A stretch of DNA of 64,000 bases from Neoalteromonas flava (GTDB lineage Bacteria > Pseudomonadota > Gammaproteobacteria > Enterobacterales > Alteromonadaceae): positions 124,001 through 188,000 of the forward strand of contig NZ_PEAX01000001.1 of the NCBI RefSeq assembly GCF_002807685.1, read 5' to 3'. Every line of letters begins with the position of its first letter. The stretch's first letter is position 1. Of this stretch, positions 9,558-18,882 are shown in pieces. Position numbers and translations under genes: made by a program. Below the pieces are notes generated by a model, which did no database searches, was not told where the DNA came from, and saw only the letters and a program-made list of their open reading frames with translations.

Positions 9558-11282
9558 ATGGATTTCAGCCAATGGATCGTACTGGCCGTATTCGCCAGTA
9601 CGATTGGTGCGCTTGTTTTTTCACAGCAACGACCCTCGACCATATTTGCCGGGGCAGTGTTATTGTTGCTGGTTAGTCAATCACTGACATTTACTGAAGT
9701 TCTAACCAACGTTACGAACCAAGGCTTAGTCACTTTAGTCCTTTTATTGATGGTCAGTAGTGCTGTTGATAAAACAGCTCTACTCAAGCGCCTCGGACGC
9801 ACACTGATAACGCCGAAGTTTGGCGCCAGTTACTGGCGCTTATTTGGCGTGACTTTTTTCAGTTCTGCATTGCTCAACAACACCGCGATTGTTGCCAGCT
9901 TAATTGGACCGGTGAAACAAAACCAGTATCATCCGCCGAGCCGTTTACTCATTCCCTTATCCTACGCCGCAATTCTGGGTGGTACCGTAACGCTTATAGG
10001 TACCTCAACTAATCTGATTGTAGATAGCTTTCTACTTGAACATGGCCACGACGGTTTTAAATTCTGGGATTTCACCCTGTTTGGTTTGGTGGCTGGATTA
10101 AGCTGCGGTTTATTAATGTTTTTATTGTCTCCTTTGCTGCCGGCTCTAGCCAATCCCAAAGGTAATTTTCAACAGTATTTTATTGAGGCCAAGGTACAAG
10201 AAGACTCTGAGTTGGTATGCAAGAGTGTTGAAGAAAATCACCTGCGAAACTTACCTGAATTGTTCCTCGTCGAGGTCATACGTGATGGTAATTTAATTTC
10301 TCCAGTAAAACCTGATTTGATTATCCAAGCCGGCGATAAACTTATCTTTTCGGGCAATATAAGTCGCGTTGACTCACTCTCACATATTAAAGGGTTGACA
10401 CTGTTTGCCGAAACCGACGGATTGCTGCGTGACAACCTGACTGAAGTTATCGTATCGAATCGCGCTCAAATCATTGGCCAAACACTTAAAAAAGTTGGCT
10501 TCAGGGCACTTTTTGATGCTGCAGTAGTCGCAATTCGCCGGGATGGTGAACGGTTATCTGGTAAACTCGGAGAAATCCCGTTACAGGCTGGAGATTTTTT
10601 ACTCTTAGCCACAGGGCCGGATTTTGATAAGCGGCATAATTTGGCAAAAAACTTTTTTATTCTCAATGACCAAAAAATTGCTCGGCCACTGTCTTCCATT
10701 AATGAATTAATTACTATTATTGGATTTCTGCTGACGGTTGCATTAGCCGCATTTGAAGTGGTGCCCTTGCCTATAGGACTGGTATTTTTTATCGCCTTAC
10801 TGGTAGGTGCAAAAGTGACCTCAAATAATGAAGTCAAACGCAATCTTCCTTTAAACCTAATCATTGTCATCGTCGGCGCGCTTAGTATGGCTACGGCGCT
10901 GGAAAATGTGGGTGTCATTGCCCTTTTTACCGATACCCTTAAACCCGTTTTAACAACCACCAGTTGGTTAACTGCACTTATCGCCGTTTATATTGTAACC
11001 GTTTTGCTAACTGAGTTTGTCACCAATAATGCAGCGGCTGCCTTAATGTTTCCGTTCGCTTATGGTCTAGTAGAAGCAATCCAAGCCCCATTAATGCCCT
11101 TTGCGTTAGCGATTGCCTTCGCTGCTAGCGCCAGCTTTATCTCACCCTATGGGTATCAGACTAATTTATTGGTATATAACGCCACGACCTACCGGTTTAA
11201 GCACTTCAGTGCAATCGGGTTACCTATCTCAATCGTCTATTCAACAATTGTACTGAGCCTGTTGAATTGGGTTTATTTGTAA
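9558..11282 (+). CDS. SLC13-family permease with RCK_C domains, probable sulfate uptake
   Basis: This 574-residue membrane protein has two sets of hydrophobic helices (residues ~1-200 and ~375-574) around a soluble middle. That middle holds two TrkA-C/RCK_C-like modules (about residues 215-285 and 295-365). Signature motifs include NNTAIVA and GTSTNLIV in the first half and NNAAAALMFP with SPYGYQTN in the second, typical of DASS/SLC13 anion transporters. Last place in the cys operon makes sulfate the likely substrate and suggests it stands in for CysPTWA or SulP. Substrate specificity is inferred from context. Confidence 0.85.
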   Translation: MDFSQWIVLAVFASTIGALVFSQQRPSTIFAGAVLLLLVSQSLTFTEVLTNVTNQGLVTLVLLLMVSSAVDKTALLKRLGRTLITPKFGASYWRLFGVTFFSSALLNNTAIVASLIGPVKQNQYHPPSRLLIPLSYAAILGGTVTLIGTSTNLIVDSFLLEHGHDGFKFWDFTLFGLVAGLSCGLLMFLLSPLLPALANPKGNFQQYFIEAKVQEDSELVCKSVEENHLRNLPELFLVEVIRDGNLISPVKPDLIIQAGDKLIFSGNISRVDSLSHIKGLTLFAETDGLLRDNLTEVIVSNRAQIIGQTLKKVGFRALFDAAVVAIRRDGERLSGKLGEIPLQAGDFLLLATGPDFDKRHNLAKNFFILNDQKIARPLSSINELITIIGFLLTVALAAFEVVPLPIGLVFFIALLVGAKVTSNNEVKRNLPLNLIIVIVGALSMATALENVGVIALFTDTLKPVLTTTSWLTALIAVYIVTVLLTEFVTNNAAAALMFPFAYGLVEAIQAPLMPFALAIAFAASASFISPYGYQTNLLVYNATTYRFKHFSAIGLPISIVYSTIVLSLLNWVYL

Positions 11283-11400
11283 CTGGTTGATTTCGCTCCA
11301 AGGCTCTTAATGCCTGACTTTTGCGCATTATCCTCGCCACAAAAAATGATGTTAGTTTTTATCTTCTGCGGGGGCCGCCTTGAAACACCTTTACTCATAA

Positions 11401-11438
11401 AAAAAACCGACATGCAGTTACCTACACGTCGGTTTTAA
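11401..11438. terminator. Bidirectional terminator between the cys operon and the NatAB pair
   Basis: AAAACCGAC (11403-11411) pairs with GTCGGTTTT (11428-11436). The A and T runs on either side let it serve both convergent transcripts. Confidence 0.85.
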
Positions 11439-11465
11439 TTCATCTTTGCGAACTCTTTTAATCAA

Positions 11466-12659
11466 TCACCTAAACAAAACTTTCTCGCGGTTAAACCAGA
11501 AAATACAGAAGTAAATCAAGCCACCAGCGATCAGCGCAGTAGATCCAAAGATTGGTAACAACGCATAGTAGTCCATCGTCCCTTTAATCAACTCTTTAAT
11601 CGCAAGGGCTACATTAGTCAGTGGCACCCACGCCCAACCACCTTTTAACTCAACTCCTGGTAACATTGCTAGGATAACCGGGATAATGACGGCAAATACG
11701 ATTGGAGTCATGTAGCCTTGAGCTTCTTTAAAACTGCGGGCGTAAATTGAGAGACTAAGTAACGCTGAGGCAAAAATTGCTACTACTGGCACCAGCATTA
11801 AAAACATCAAGACAAAGTCTAGCGCGCTAATTGCAGCCATGAATTGCATCACTGCTTCAATGGCCATTCCCTGACTCAGTACGGTTCCCCACACGCCCAT
11901 ACTAAGCACTGTAATGAGCGCAGATACGACACCAGATAAGGCAATCGCGAAAAATTTCCCCAGTACCAATTGGTGTCGTTCAATCGGCGAAATCAACAGA
12001 GTTTCCAAAGTGCCCCGCTCTTTCTCTCCAGCCCCAATATCTGTTGCCGGCAACATAGCGCCTTGTAAACACAAGATAAATACTAAGTAGGGTACCAAGC
12101 CGCCCAGTTTTTCACCCCAGTTCTCACGTTGGTCAGCGACGTCGACCTTTTCTAAAACAATTGGCTCTAGCACACCTTGCTGTTGCGCGTCGGTCAACCC
12201 AAGCTGAGTGAACACGGCTTTTTGATTGTTTTCGGCAATCACATCAACCGTATCGCGTATTCGCCGTTCAATACGATTTAGCCCTGCGTCATTAAAATAG
12301 ACTTTGAGGGTGATCTGTCCGCTCTGCAATAAGTCGTTGCTGTAGTTCTCCGGGATCTCGATAACGAAATCGCCTTTTTCCGCTTTGACCCATTCGGTGA
12401 TAACTGCGTCAGCAGGTAATTCAATGCGTTCTAGCAATGTATCTGCTTCCAACGCAGCAACTAACTCTGGCGCATAAGACTCATTGACAACTGCAAACTT
12501 CAGTACCTTGCTCTCAGCTTTCTGTAATGCTTGAGAAGAAAAGTAACCGACAGCGCCAATAATCACCGGAAACAGCAATAACGGTAACGCAATCATAAAA
12601 AACAACGTTTTCCGATCCCGTAATAACTCTTTGATTTCTTTGAACATGACTAACCACAT
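11466..12659 (-). CDS. ABC transporter permease, NatB-like
   Basis: The 397-residue protein is an ABC-2 type exporter permease. One N-terminal helix follows a cytoplasmic FKEIKELLRDRKT motif, then comes a large extracytoplasmic loop (residues ~45-190). Five or six helices make up the C-terminal half, including the conserved EKERGTLETLL segment. This layout matches NatB of the Na+ efflux ABC pair and the related LinD-like families. Its start is 2 bases after the stop of the ATPase gene. Substrate is unproven; Na+ or a small organic compound is possible. Confidence 0.8.
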   Translation of the reverse strand: MWLVMFKEIKELLRDRKTLFFMIALPLLLFPVIIGAVGYFSSQALQKAESKVLKFAVVNESYAPELVAALEADTLLERIELPADAVITEWVKAEKGDFVIEIPENYSNDLLQSGQITLKVYFNDAGLNRIERRIRDTVDVIAENNQKAVFTQLGLTDAQQQGVLEPIVLEKVDVADQRENWGEKLGGLVPYLVFILCLQGAMLPATDIGAGEKERGTLETLLISPIERHQLVLGKFFAIALSGVVSALITVLSMGVWGTVLSQGMAIEAVMQFMAAISALDFVLMFLMLVPVVAIFASALLSLSIYARSFKEAQGYMTPIVFAVIIPVILAMLPGVELKGGWAWVPLTNVALAIKELIKGTMDYYALLPIFGSTALIAGGLIYFCIFWFNREKVLFR

Positions 12660-12661
12660 AG

Positions 12662-13441
12662 TTATGCCTCCCTGTTAATTGTGGCAAGAAAAGCCGCACT
12701 CAATGAATCACCAGCAACCTGTCTGAAGGCGTCAAGCGAATCATCAAAACGAGTTTCACCACGATCAATTACGGTCACGCGGTCACACAACTCGGCTACT
12801 TCTTCTAAGTGGTGAGTGGAAAAAATAACCGGTACCCCCTGTGATTTAAGGCGACGAATGAAATTCAGCACTGTCTGTGCGGCCATAATATCAAGACCTG
12901 TAGTGGGTTCATCCAGGATGACTACCTCTGGCTCATGAATAACTGCGCGGGCAATATTGGTCTTTTGTTTCATACCCGTAGAAAAGTTTTCACTGCGCCG
13001 ATCGAGGTACTCGTGTAATTCGAGCAAATCGGCAAGCTCTTCTATTCGCTGCTCAATCTGCGTATCATTCATGCCGTGTAGCCGGCCAAAGTAGGCGATA
13101 TTTTCACGTCCAGTTAACCGCCCATAAAGACCTGTAGAGCCGGATAGAAAACCGATTTTCTGACGCGCTACAAGCGGCTTATTAATAACATCAATACCAT
13201 TAATAATAATACTACCTGCATCCGGCTGAAGGGCCGTTGAAAGCATACGCAAAGTTGTGGTTTTACCTGCTCCATTGGGACCTAGCAAGCCTAATACTTG
13301 CCCGCTATCGCAGTGAAAACTGACATCTTTTACACTGTGAAAAAAACGCCCCTGTAAACGCGGGTCTTGTTTTTCTTGCTCACTAAGTTTCTTGGGGTTT
13401 TCAACTGCAAATTTCTTTGCTAGTTGCCTAACTTCTATCAT
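12662..13441 (-). CDS. ABC transporter ATP-binding protein, NatA-like
   Basis: The 259-residue ATPase has Walker A GPNGAGKTT, a signature NFSTGMKQK, Walker B VVILDEPTTGLD and the switch histidine in STHHLEE. It pairs with the permease gene directly downstream. The insertion around residues 16-32 (KLSEQEKQDPRLQGRFF-like) before the first strand is also seen in NatA-type ATPases of gammaproteobacteria. The pair reads away from the YIP1 gene across a 155-base divergent region. Confidence 0.88.
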   Translation of the reverse strand: MIEVRQLAKKFAVENPKKLSEQEKQDPRLQGRFFHSVKDVSFHCDSGQVLGLLGPNGAGKTTTLRMLSTALQPDAGSIIINGIDVINKPLVARQKIGFLSGSTGLYGRLTGRENIAYFGRLHGMNDTQIEQRIEELADLLELHEYLDRRSENFSTGMKQKTNIARAVIHEPEVVILDEPTTGLDIMAAQTVLNFIRRLKSQGVPVIFSTHHLEEVAELCDRVTVIDRGETRFDDSLDAFRQVAGDSLSAAFLATINREA

Positions 13442-13596
13442 TCCATCGTCCTTTTTTAGTGGATGACTTGCATCGTTCGAGCTTATAGTCTTAAGCTTTT
13501 CGTTTTTATTACATTTTTTGCAAAAGTTATTTGAATCTTATAGCCACGTTGTAATAACGTAAACAAATAAACCTATCTATCTTCAAGGAAGTCATG

Positions 13597-14304
13597 ATGC
13601 AAGCTGTTGCTAATCCGCTCCAGGCATGTAGCGAAATATTTTTTAAACCCAATGGCGTATTTGCCACTCTAAATGTTAAACATAACTGGTCTTGGATTCC
13701 TTTTTTATTGGTCATAATCATGGCCATATTACCGACCTATTTGTATTTCAACTTTGTTGATTTTGACTGGTATCGCGACCTAATTATTGCGACCAATTAT
13801 GGCGACTCAAGCCCCAATGAACAGCAAATGATGCGCGCTAATATGTCGATAAATGGCATGATGTTGGTTGGTACCGTTGGTGGATTCATTGGTTACGTTT
13901 TAATGAATGCAATCATAGCGACATACTTAAACCTAATGACGCGCAATGACGAAACAAATACCAATGGCTTTACTGATTGGTATGGATTTACTTGGTGGAT
14001 CAGCATGCCGGTAATATTTTCAGCCTTTATCGCTATTGTGGTAATTGCGCTGGCCAGCGACCACCAACTATCGCCAGTAAGTTTAAGTCCAACATCCTTA
14101 GCTTTTTTACTCGGCTTAGAAATGGATTCTGATTGGTTCGGACTTGCTCAAACCGTGCGCTTAGAGAGCTTTTGGACCATCTATTTAATGACCGTGGGCA
14201 TCAGTCAATGGACCAGCTTCAGTAGCAAAAAAGCATTGATTACTGCATGTATTCCCAACGCATTACTGTGGTCAATTTGGACCTTATCAATCCTTATTTT
14301 CTAA
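13597..14304 (+). CDS. YIP1-family membrane protein
   Basis: The 235-residue protein has about five membrane helices and a short N-terminal cytoplasmic stretch (NPLQACSEIFFKPNGVFATL) typical of bacterial Yip1-domain proteins. Function in bacteria is unknown. AGGA at 13586-13589 is best spaced for ATG 13597; the adjacent ATG 13594 is possible and adds one Met. The gene end overlaps the convergent DUF3025 gene by 11 bases. Confidence 0.8.
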   Translation: MQAVANPLQACSEIFFKPNGVFATLNVKHNWSWIPFLLVIIMAILPTYLYFNFVDFDWYRDLIIATNYGDSSPNEQQMMRANMSINGMMLVGTVGGFIGYVLMNAIIATYLNLMTRNDETNTNGFTDWYGFTWWISMPVIFSAFIAIVVIALASDHQLSPVSLSPTSLAFLLGLEMDSDWFGLAQTVRLESFWTIYLMTVGISQWTSFSSKKALITACIPNALLWSIWTLSILIF

Positions 14305-15166
14305 CTGGTTCTCCACTTCCCTGGTCGCGCTCCTGTCGGCGCGGCCTGAATACTTCGCGATTCTGGTAAAACACTTCATCTTGTGCGCTCGCCCAACCAG
14401 GAATACCAAGCAAAGGTAATGGCATTAATTGTCGCGGTTTAGACAACACGTCTTCACTTTGTAGCGTCTCTAGTAAAGCACTATCAACTGTCGCAGTTTG
14501 CGCGCCTGAAATTACCTGTAACAGCGGTGTTTCCAGGGTCACCTGACACCATTTGGCCGTTAGCCCCGGAAAAGGCGCGAGTAACATTTCTAAGTTGGCA
14601 TGACCAAACACCAAAGGCACGATGTGCGTACCCCACGCTTCACGTTGCTCGTATAAAGCATATTCCCAGTTATGTTCCCGTAGCGCGGCGAGTATATCTT
14701 CAGCCTGCCGGCTATTGCTAACCAACACTAAACCGCACTCATCAAAATGCGTGATCCGATTGCGCCTCGGCGTTCTCGGATTTACACCGTAATCAACAAT
14801 ATCTTGCATATGCCAAAGATTAAGAGCGTGTTTGGTCTGCGGAAACTGTAGCCAGATTAAACCATTAAAGAAATCATGCCAGCTATCTTCGCGGGTTGGG
14901 ATAACCCCTTCCTCAGCAATAATTTGTTCGTAATAGCGCGGATCGTTGTCCAATCGAGCTTGGTCAACAAATTCAACATTCAGCTCGGTAGATTGCGCGT
15001 TAGCTAGTGTATTTAATACACTGGCTACCGTTTTACCGCCGACGTTTAACTCTGCGAGGTCAAAGGCGTTTGTCAGCCAGGCGAGATACGGACCTTTAGT
15101 TGCCATTGCAGTAAAGTCTCCCCAGCGCAGATCATGGCTAAATTGTGCTTTAGTGGTTGTCTGCAT
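14294..15166 (-). CDS. DUF3025 protein
   Basis: This 290-residue soluble protein belongs to the DUF3025 family, recognised by the central WHDFFNGLIWLQFPQTK motif and the following RRNRITHFDECG segment. The biochemical role is not known. No signal peptide or membrane segment is visible. It is divergent from the M28 peptidase gene, with 67 bases between starts, and convergent with YIP1. Confidence 0.8.
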   Translation of the reverse strand: MQTTTKAQFSHDLRWGDFTAMATKGPYLAWLTNAFDLAELNVGGKTVASVLNTLANAQSTELNVEFVDQARLDNDPRYYEQIIAEEGVIPTREDSWHDFFNGLIWLQFPQTKHALNLWHMQDIVDYGVNPRTPRRNRITHFDECGLVLVSNSRQAEDILAALREHNWEYALYEQREAWGTHIVPLVFGHANLEMLLAPFPGLTAKWCQVTLETPLLQVISGAQTATVDSALLETLQSEDVLSKPRQLMPLPLLGIPGWASAQDEVFYQNREVFRPRRQERDQGSGEPVRK

Positions 15167-15233
15167 GAAGCAATTCTCTATACTGCAAAGTCGGCACTAT
15201 AAATCAACCATTACAACTAAAAAAGACAGAACT

Positions 15234-16883
15234 ATGAAACATTACTTGTTCCCCTTTGCCGTGACTGCGTCATTGGTATTAGGTGCCTGTTCTAAACAGG
15301 CTGATACGCCAGCGGCGACGCCAGAAGATCCGGCTAGCACTAATTTCGCAGATGTGTATGCCAGTATTGATGCTGAAGCATTAAAAGCCCATACCAAAAT
15401 CCTTGCTTCAGATGAATTTGAAGGGCGTTTACCGGCTACCGTCGGCGAAGAGAAAACATTGGACTACTTAGTCAGTGAGTTCCAAAAGGCCGGCCTAAAA
15501 CCCGGTAACGGCGACAGTTTTTTACAACCGGTTGAGTTAATTCAAATAACTGCTGACCCAAATATGACTCTGATGATCGGCGACAATGCTTTCACCTATA
15601 AAGAAGACATGGTGGCATCATCTAAACGTGAGCAAGATGAGACCTCACTGAGCAATTCTGAGTTGGTCTTCGTTGGTTACGGTGTCAATGCGCCCGAATA
15701 CGGTTGGAATGATTATGAAGGCCTTGATGTTAGCGGTAAAACCGTGGTGATTTTGATTAATGATCCCGGATTCGAGAATCCTGAATCGGGTAAATTTCAG
15801 GGTACTACAATGACCTATTACGGGCGTTGGAGTTACAAATACGAAGAAGCCAGCCGCCAAGGTGCTGCAGGCGCACTTATCGTGCATGAAACAGCTCCCG
15901 CATCCTACGGTTGGTCTGTGGTTGCTAATAGCTGGTCTGGACCTCAATATGGTCTTCCGTCTGCTGATCAAGGCGCCAGTCGCGTTGCAGTTGAAGGTTG
16001 GTTGACCTTGGAAGCTGCGACTAAAGTATTTGCAGACGCTGGGTTTGATTTTGCTGAGCAAAAAGCCAAAGCGATGCAAGGGCCATATAGCCAAGCTCTG
16101 CCGATCGCTGCCAGCGTAACGGTCAAGAATAGCATTCAGCGCTCAGAGAGCTACAACGTACTTGCTACCCTACCCGGCAGTGAAAAACCCGATGAACATA
16201 TTATCTATACTGCGCATTGGGATCACTTAGGCAAAGACGAAAGCAAAGATGGTGATCAGATATACAATGGTGCGCATGATAATGCCACGGGTACAGCCGC
16301 CAGTTTAGTGATGGCACAAGCCTTTGCTGACCTCAATCCGCGCCCAGCGCGTTCAGTTAGTTTTCTGATAGTTACTGCTGAAGAACAAGGCCTGCTTGGC
16401 AGTAAATATTATGCTGAGAATCCAGTAATTCCGCTCGACAAGACAGTCGCCAATATCAACATGGACGCGATGAATGTGCTCGGAAGAACCAAAGATGTGG
16501 CCGTTATTGGTATGGGTAAATCTGAACTTGAAACTTACTTAGCGGACGCAGCCAAGCGCCAAGGCCGTGTATTAACACAAGAAGGTCGTCCAGAAGCTGG
16601 TTACTACTACCGCTCTGATCATTTCAGTTTCGCTAAGTTAGGCGTTCCAGCGTTGTACGCCAAAGGCGGCGATGAACCCATAGATGAAGCAACTGCTGAA
16701 TACCGCAAACGCGCAAATGTGATTGTGACTGGATGCTATCACCAAGTGTGTGACCAGTTCCGCGAAAACTGGGACTTTGGAGGCATCGAAGAAGATACTC
16801 AATTGTTATTTGACGTAGGTTATGCTTTAAGCACTACAGATAAATGGCCGCAATGGAGTGAAACCAGCGAGTTTCAACGTTAA
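15234..16883 (+). CDS. M28-family metallopeptidase lipoprotein
   Basis: The 549-residue protein begins at ATG 15234 with a lipoprotein signal (LVLGAC, lipidated Cys19). An upstream in-frame extension reads back through the neighbouring gene and is rejected. A PA-like insert spans about residues 130-290. The M28 zinc-aminopeptidase core follows, with TAHWDHLG, AHDNATGTA, TAEEQGLLGS and NMDAMN motifs supplying the two-zinc ligands and the catalytic Glu. It is predicted to trim peptides at the outer membrane or in the periplasm. It is monocistronic and ends in a strong terminator. Confidence 0.88.
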   Translation: MKHYLFPFAVTASLVLGACSKQADTPAATPEDPASTNFADVYASIDAEALKAHTKILASDEFEGRLPATVGEEKTLDYLVSEFQKAGLKPGNGDSFLQPVELIQITADPNMTLMIGDNAFTYKEDMVASSKREQDETSLSNSELVFVGYGVNAPEYGWNDYEGLDVSGKTVVILINDPGFENPESGKFQGTTMTYYGRWSYKYEEASRQGAAGALIVHETAPASYGWSVVANSWSGPQYGLPSADQGASRVAVEGWLTLEAATKVFADAGFDFAEQKAKAMQGPYSQALPIAASVTVKNSIQRSESYNVLATLPGSEKPDEHIIYTAHWDHLGKDESKDGDQIYNGAHDNATGTAASLVMAQAFADLNPRPARSVSFLIVTAEEQGLLGSKYYAENPVIPLDKTVANINMDAMNVLGRTKDVAVIGMGKSELETYLADAAKRQGRVLTQEGRPEAGYYYRSDHFSFAKLGVPALYAKGGDEPIDEATAEYRKRANVIVTGCYHQVCDQFRENWDFGGIEEDTQLLFDVGYALSTTDKWPQWSETSEFQR

Positions 16884-16905
16884 TCACGTCTAAGCAAAGC
16901 AGAAT

Positions 16906-16937
16906 AAAGCCGGTTTATGCAGTAAACCGGCTTTTTT
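16906..16937 (+). terminator. Intrinsic terminator after the M28 peptidase gene
   Basis: AAGCCGGTTTA (16907-16917) and its exact complement (16923-16933) form an 11-bp stem with a 5-base loop, followed by a T run. Confidence 0.93.
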
Positions 16938-17100
16938 GTGCATATTCCAAAAAAGCACTTGCAATTTATCCTCACGATGGCACATTCCGTTGTGTGCGAT
17001 AACAAAATAAAACAAAAAGCACCGTTAGGTACCGCAAGTTCCCTACCTTGGGCATCGACAGAAATCCCGACAATTGAATTAAACAGAGAGAACGCATTAT

Positions 17101-18768
17101 ATGTGTGGTATTTTCGGTATCCTGGATATCAAAACAGATCCCATCGAGCTTCGCAGCAAGGCCTTGGAGCTTACTAAACTATTACGCCATCGTGGCCCAG
17201 ATTGGTCTGGCGTATGGAACGATGACAACGCCATTTTATGTCACGAGCGCCTGGCTATCGTCGATGTAGATACTGGCGCACAGCCGCTACTCAATAATAC
17301 TGAAGACCACGTTCTAGCCGTTAATGGTGAAATCTACAATCACAAAGCGTTAGCTACCGAGTTAGCGTCAGATTATGCCTTTCGAACGCGCTCTGACTGT
17401 GAAGTGATTCTGCCTTTGTATGCTAAGCATGGTGTGAATTTTATTGATAAGCTTAACGGCATGTTTGCCTTTGTGTTGTACGACAAAACCGAAAACGCTT
17501 ATCTCATTGCACGCGACCATATGGGGATTATTCCGCTCTATACCGGATTTGATGAGCACGGAAACTTTTATGTTGCCTCTGAAATGAAAGCCCTGGTACC
17601 GGTATGTAAAACCGTACAAGAGTTTCCACCTGGACATTACTTATGGAGTAAAACAGGTGAGTTGAAAAAGTATTATCAGCGCGATTGGATGGAGTATGAC
17701 AACGTTAAAGACAATACCACTGACTTAGAAGAGCTTAAGCAAGCCTTTGAGAAAGCGGTAAAGTCACATTTGATGTCTGATGTCCCCTATGCCGTTCTAT
17801 TATCCGGTGGCTTAGACTCATCTCTGGTATCTGCAGTGGCCGCTCGCTACGTCGCTAAGCGGGTTGAAGACAATGATGCGTCTGATGCTTGGTGGCCACG
17901 CCTACACTCTTTCGCCGTGGGTTTAGAAGGCGCCCCAGACTTGGTCGCAGCGCAAAAAGTCGCTGATATGATTGGTACTGTGCACCACGAGATCCACTTC
18001 ACCATTCAGGAAGGTTTAGATGCTATTCGTGATGTTATCTATCAATTAGAAACCTACGACACCACGACGATCCGCGCAGCAACGCCGATGTACCTAATGA
18101 CCCGCAAAATCAAAGCGATGGGAATAAAAATGGTACTCTCCGGTGAAGGTTCAGATGAAATTTTTGGCGGTTATTTGTATTTCCACAAAGCGCCAAACGC
18201 CAAAGAGTTTCATGAAGAAACCGTAAGGAAGTTGGAACGCTTGCACATGTTTGACTGTGCACGTGCTAACAAAGCAACGTCTGCTTGGGGAGTAGAGGCG
18301 CGCGTGCCCTTCCTTGATAAAGCGTTTATGGATGTGGCGATGCGCTTAAATCCGGAAGATAAAATGTGCCTTGACGGTCGCATGGAGAAGTGGATTTTAC
18401 GCAAAGCCTTTGATGACGGTTCAACACTCCCTGCAGAGGTGTTGTGGCGTCAAAAAGAACAGTTCGGTGACGGGGTTGGCTATTCATGGATTGATTCAGT
18501 GAAAGAATTCGTCGACACGCAAGTGACTGATCAGCAGCTCGCGACGGCCGAGTTCCGTTTCCCCATCAACACCCCTGATACCAAAGAGGGTTACTACTAC
18601 CGCACCATATTTGAAGGCTACTTCCCGCAAGAAACCGCGGCCAAATGCGTGCCTGGTGGTAAATCGATTGCGTGCAGCACGGTTGAAGCTTTGGAGTGGG
18701 ATGAGAGCTTTAAAGCCATGGCCGACCCATCCGGACGCTCAATGGTGGGTGTACACGGCAAAGCCTAA
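17101..18768 (+). CDS. asnB: Asparagine synthase B (glutamine-hydrolysing)
   Basis: AsnB makes asparagine from aspartate, ATP and glutamine. The N-terminal glutaminase has nucleophile Cys2 (MCGIFGI), RHRGPD and NGEIYNH. The C-terminal synthetase has the PP-loop SGGLDSS and the GEGSDEIFGGY motif. At 555 residues it is almost the same length as E. coli AsnB. The gene stands alone with about 160 bases of upstream DNA after the preceding terminator and its own terminator downstream. Confidence 0.96.
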   Translation: MCGIFGILDIKTDPIELRSKALELTKLLRHRGPDWSGVWNDDNAILCHERLAIVDVDTGAQPLLNNTEDHVLAVNGEIYNHKALATELASDYAFRTRSDCEVILPLYAKHGVNFIDKLNGMFAFVLYDKTENAYLIARDHMGIIPLYTGFDEHGNFYVASEMKALVPVCKTVQEFPPGHYLWSKTGELKKYYQRDWMEYDNVKDNTTDLEELKQAFEKAVKSHLMSDVPYAVLLSGGLDSSLVSAVAARYVAKRVEDNDASDAWWPRLHSFAVGLEGAPDLVAAQKVADMIGTVHHEIHFTIQEGLDAIRDVIYQLETYDTTTIRAATPMYLMTRKIKAMGIKMVLSGEGSDEIFGGYLYFHKAPNAKEFHEETVRKLERLHMFDCARANKATSAWGVEARVPFLDKAFMDVAMRLNPEDKMCLDGRMEKWILRKAFDDGSTLPAEVLWRQKEQFGDGVGYSWIDSVKEFVDTQVTDQQLATAEFRFPINTPDTKEGYYYRTIFEGYFPQETAAKCVPGGKSIACSTVEALEWDESFKAMADPSGRSMVGVHGKA

Positions 18769-18772
18769 TAAC

Positions 18773-18815
18773 AATGCCAGTCAGCTTTGCTGGCTGGCAT
18801 TACGCTAGTTTTTTT
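18773..18815 (+). terminator. Intrinsic terminator after asnB
   Basis: AATGCCAG...CTGGCATT closes a long hairpin with an inner CAGC/GCTG stem. A run of seven T starts eight bases further on. Confidence 0.75.
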
Positions 18816-18882
18816 CACCGTCACATAGACTTATCAAGTTAGCAGCGCTTCGTGCTGCATTATCTGCCTAGTCAGGTTGGTG

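Noticed and set aside
14946-15233. N-terminal extension of the M28 peptidase
   Set aside because: It would overlap the divergent DUF3025 gene and hide a clear lipoprotein signal that begins at 15234.
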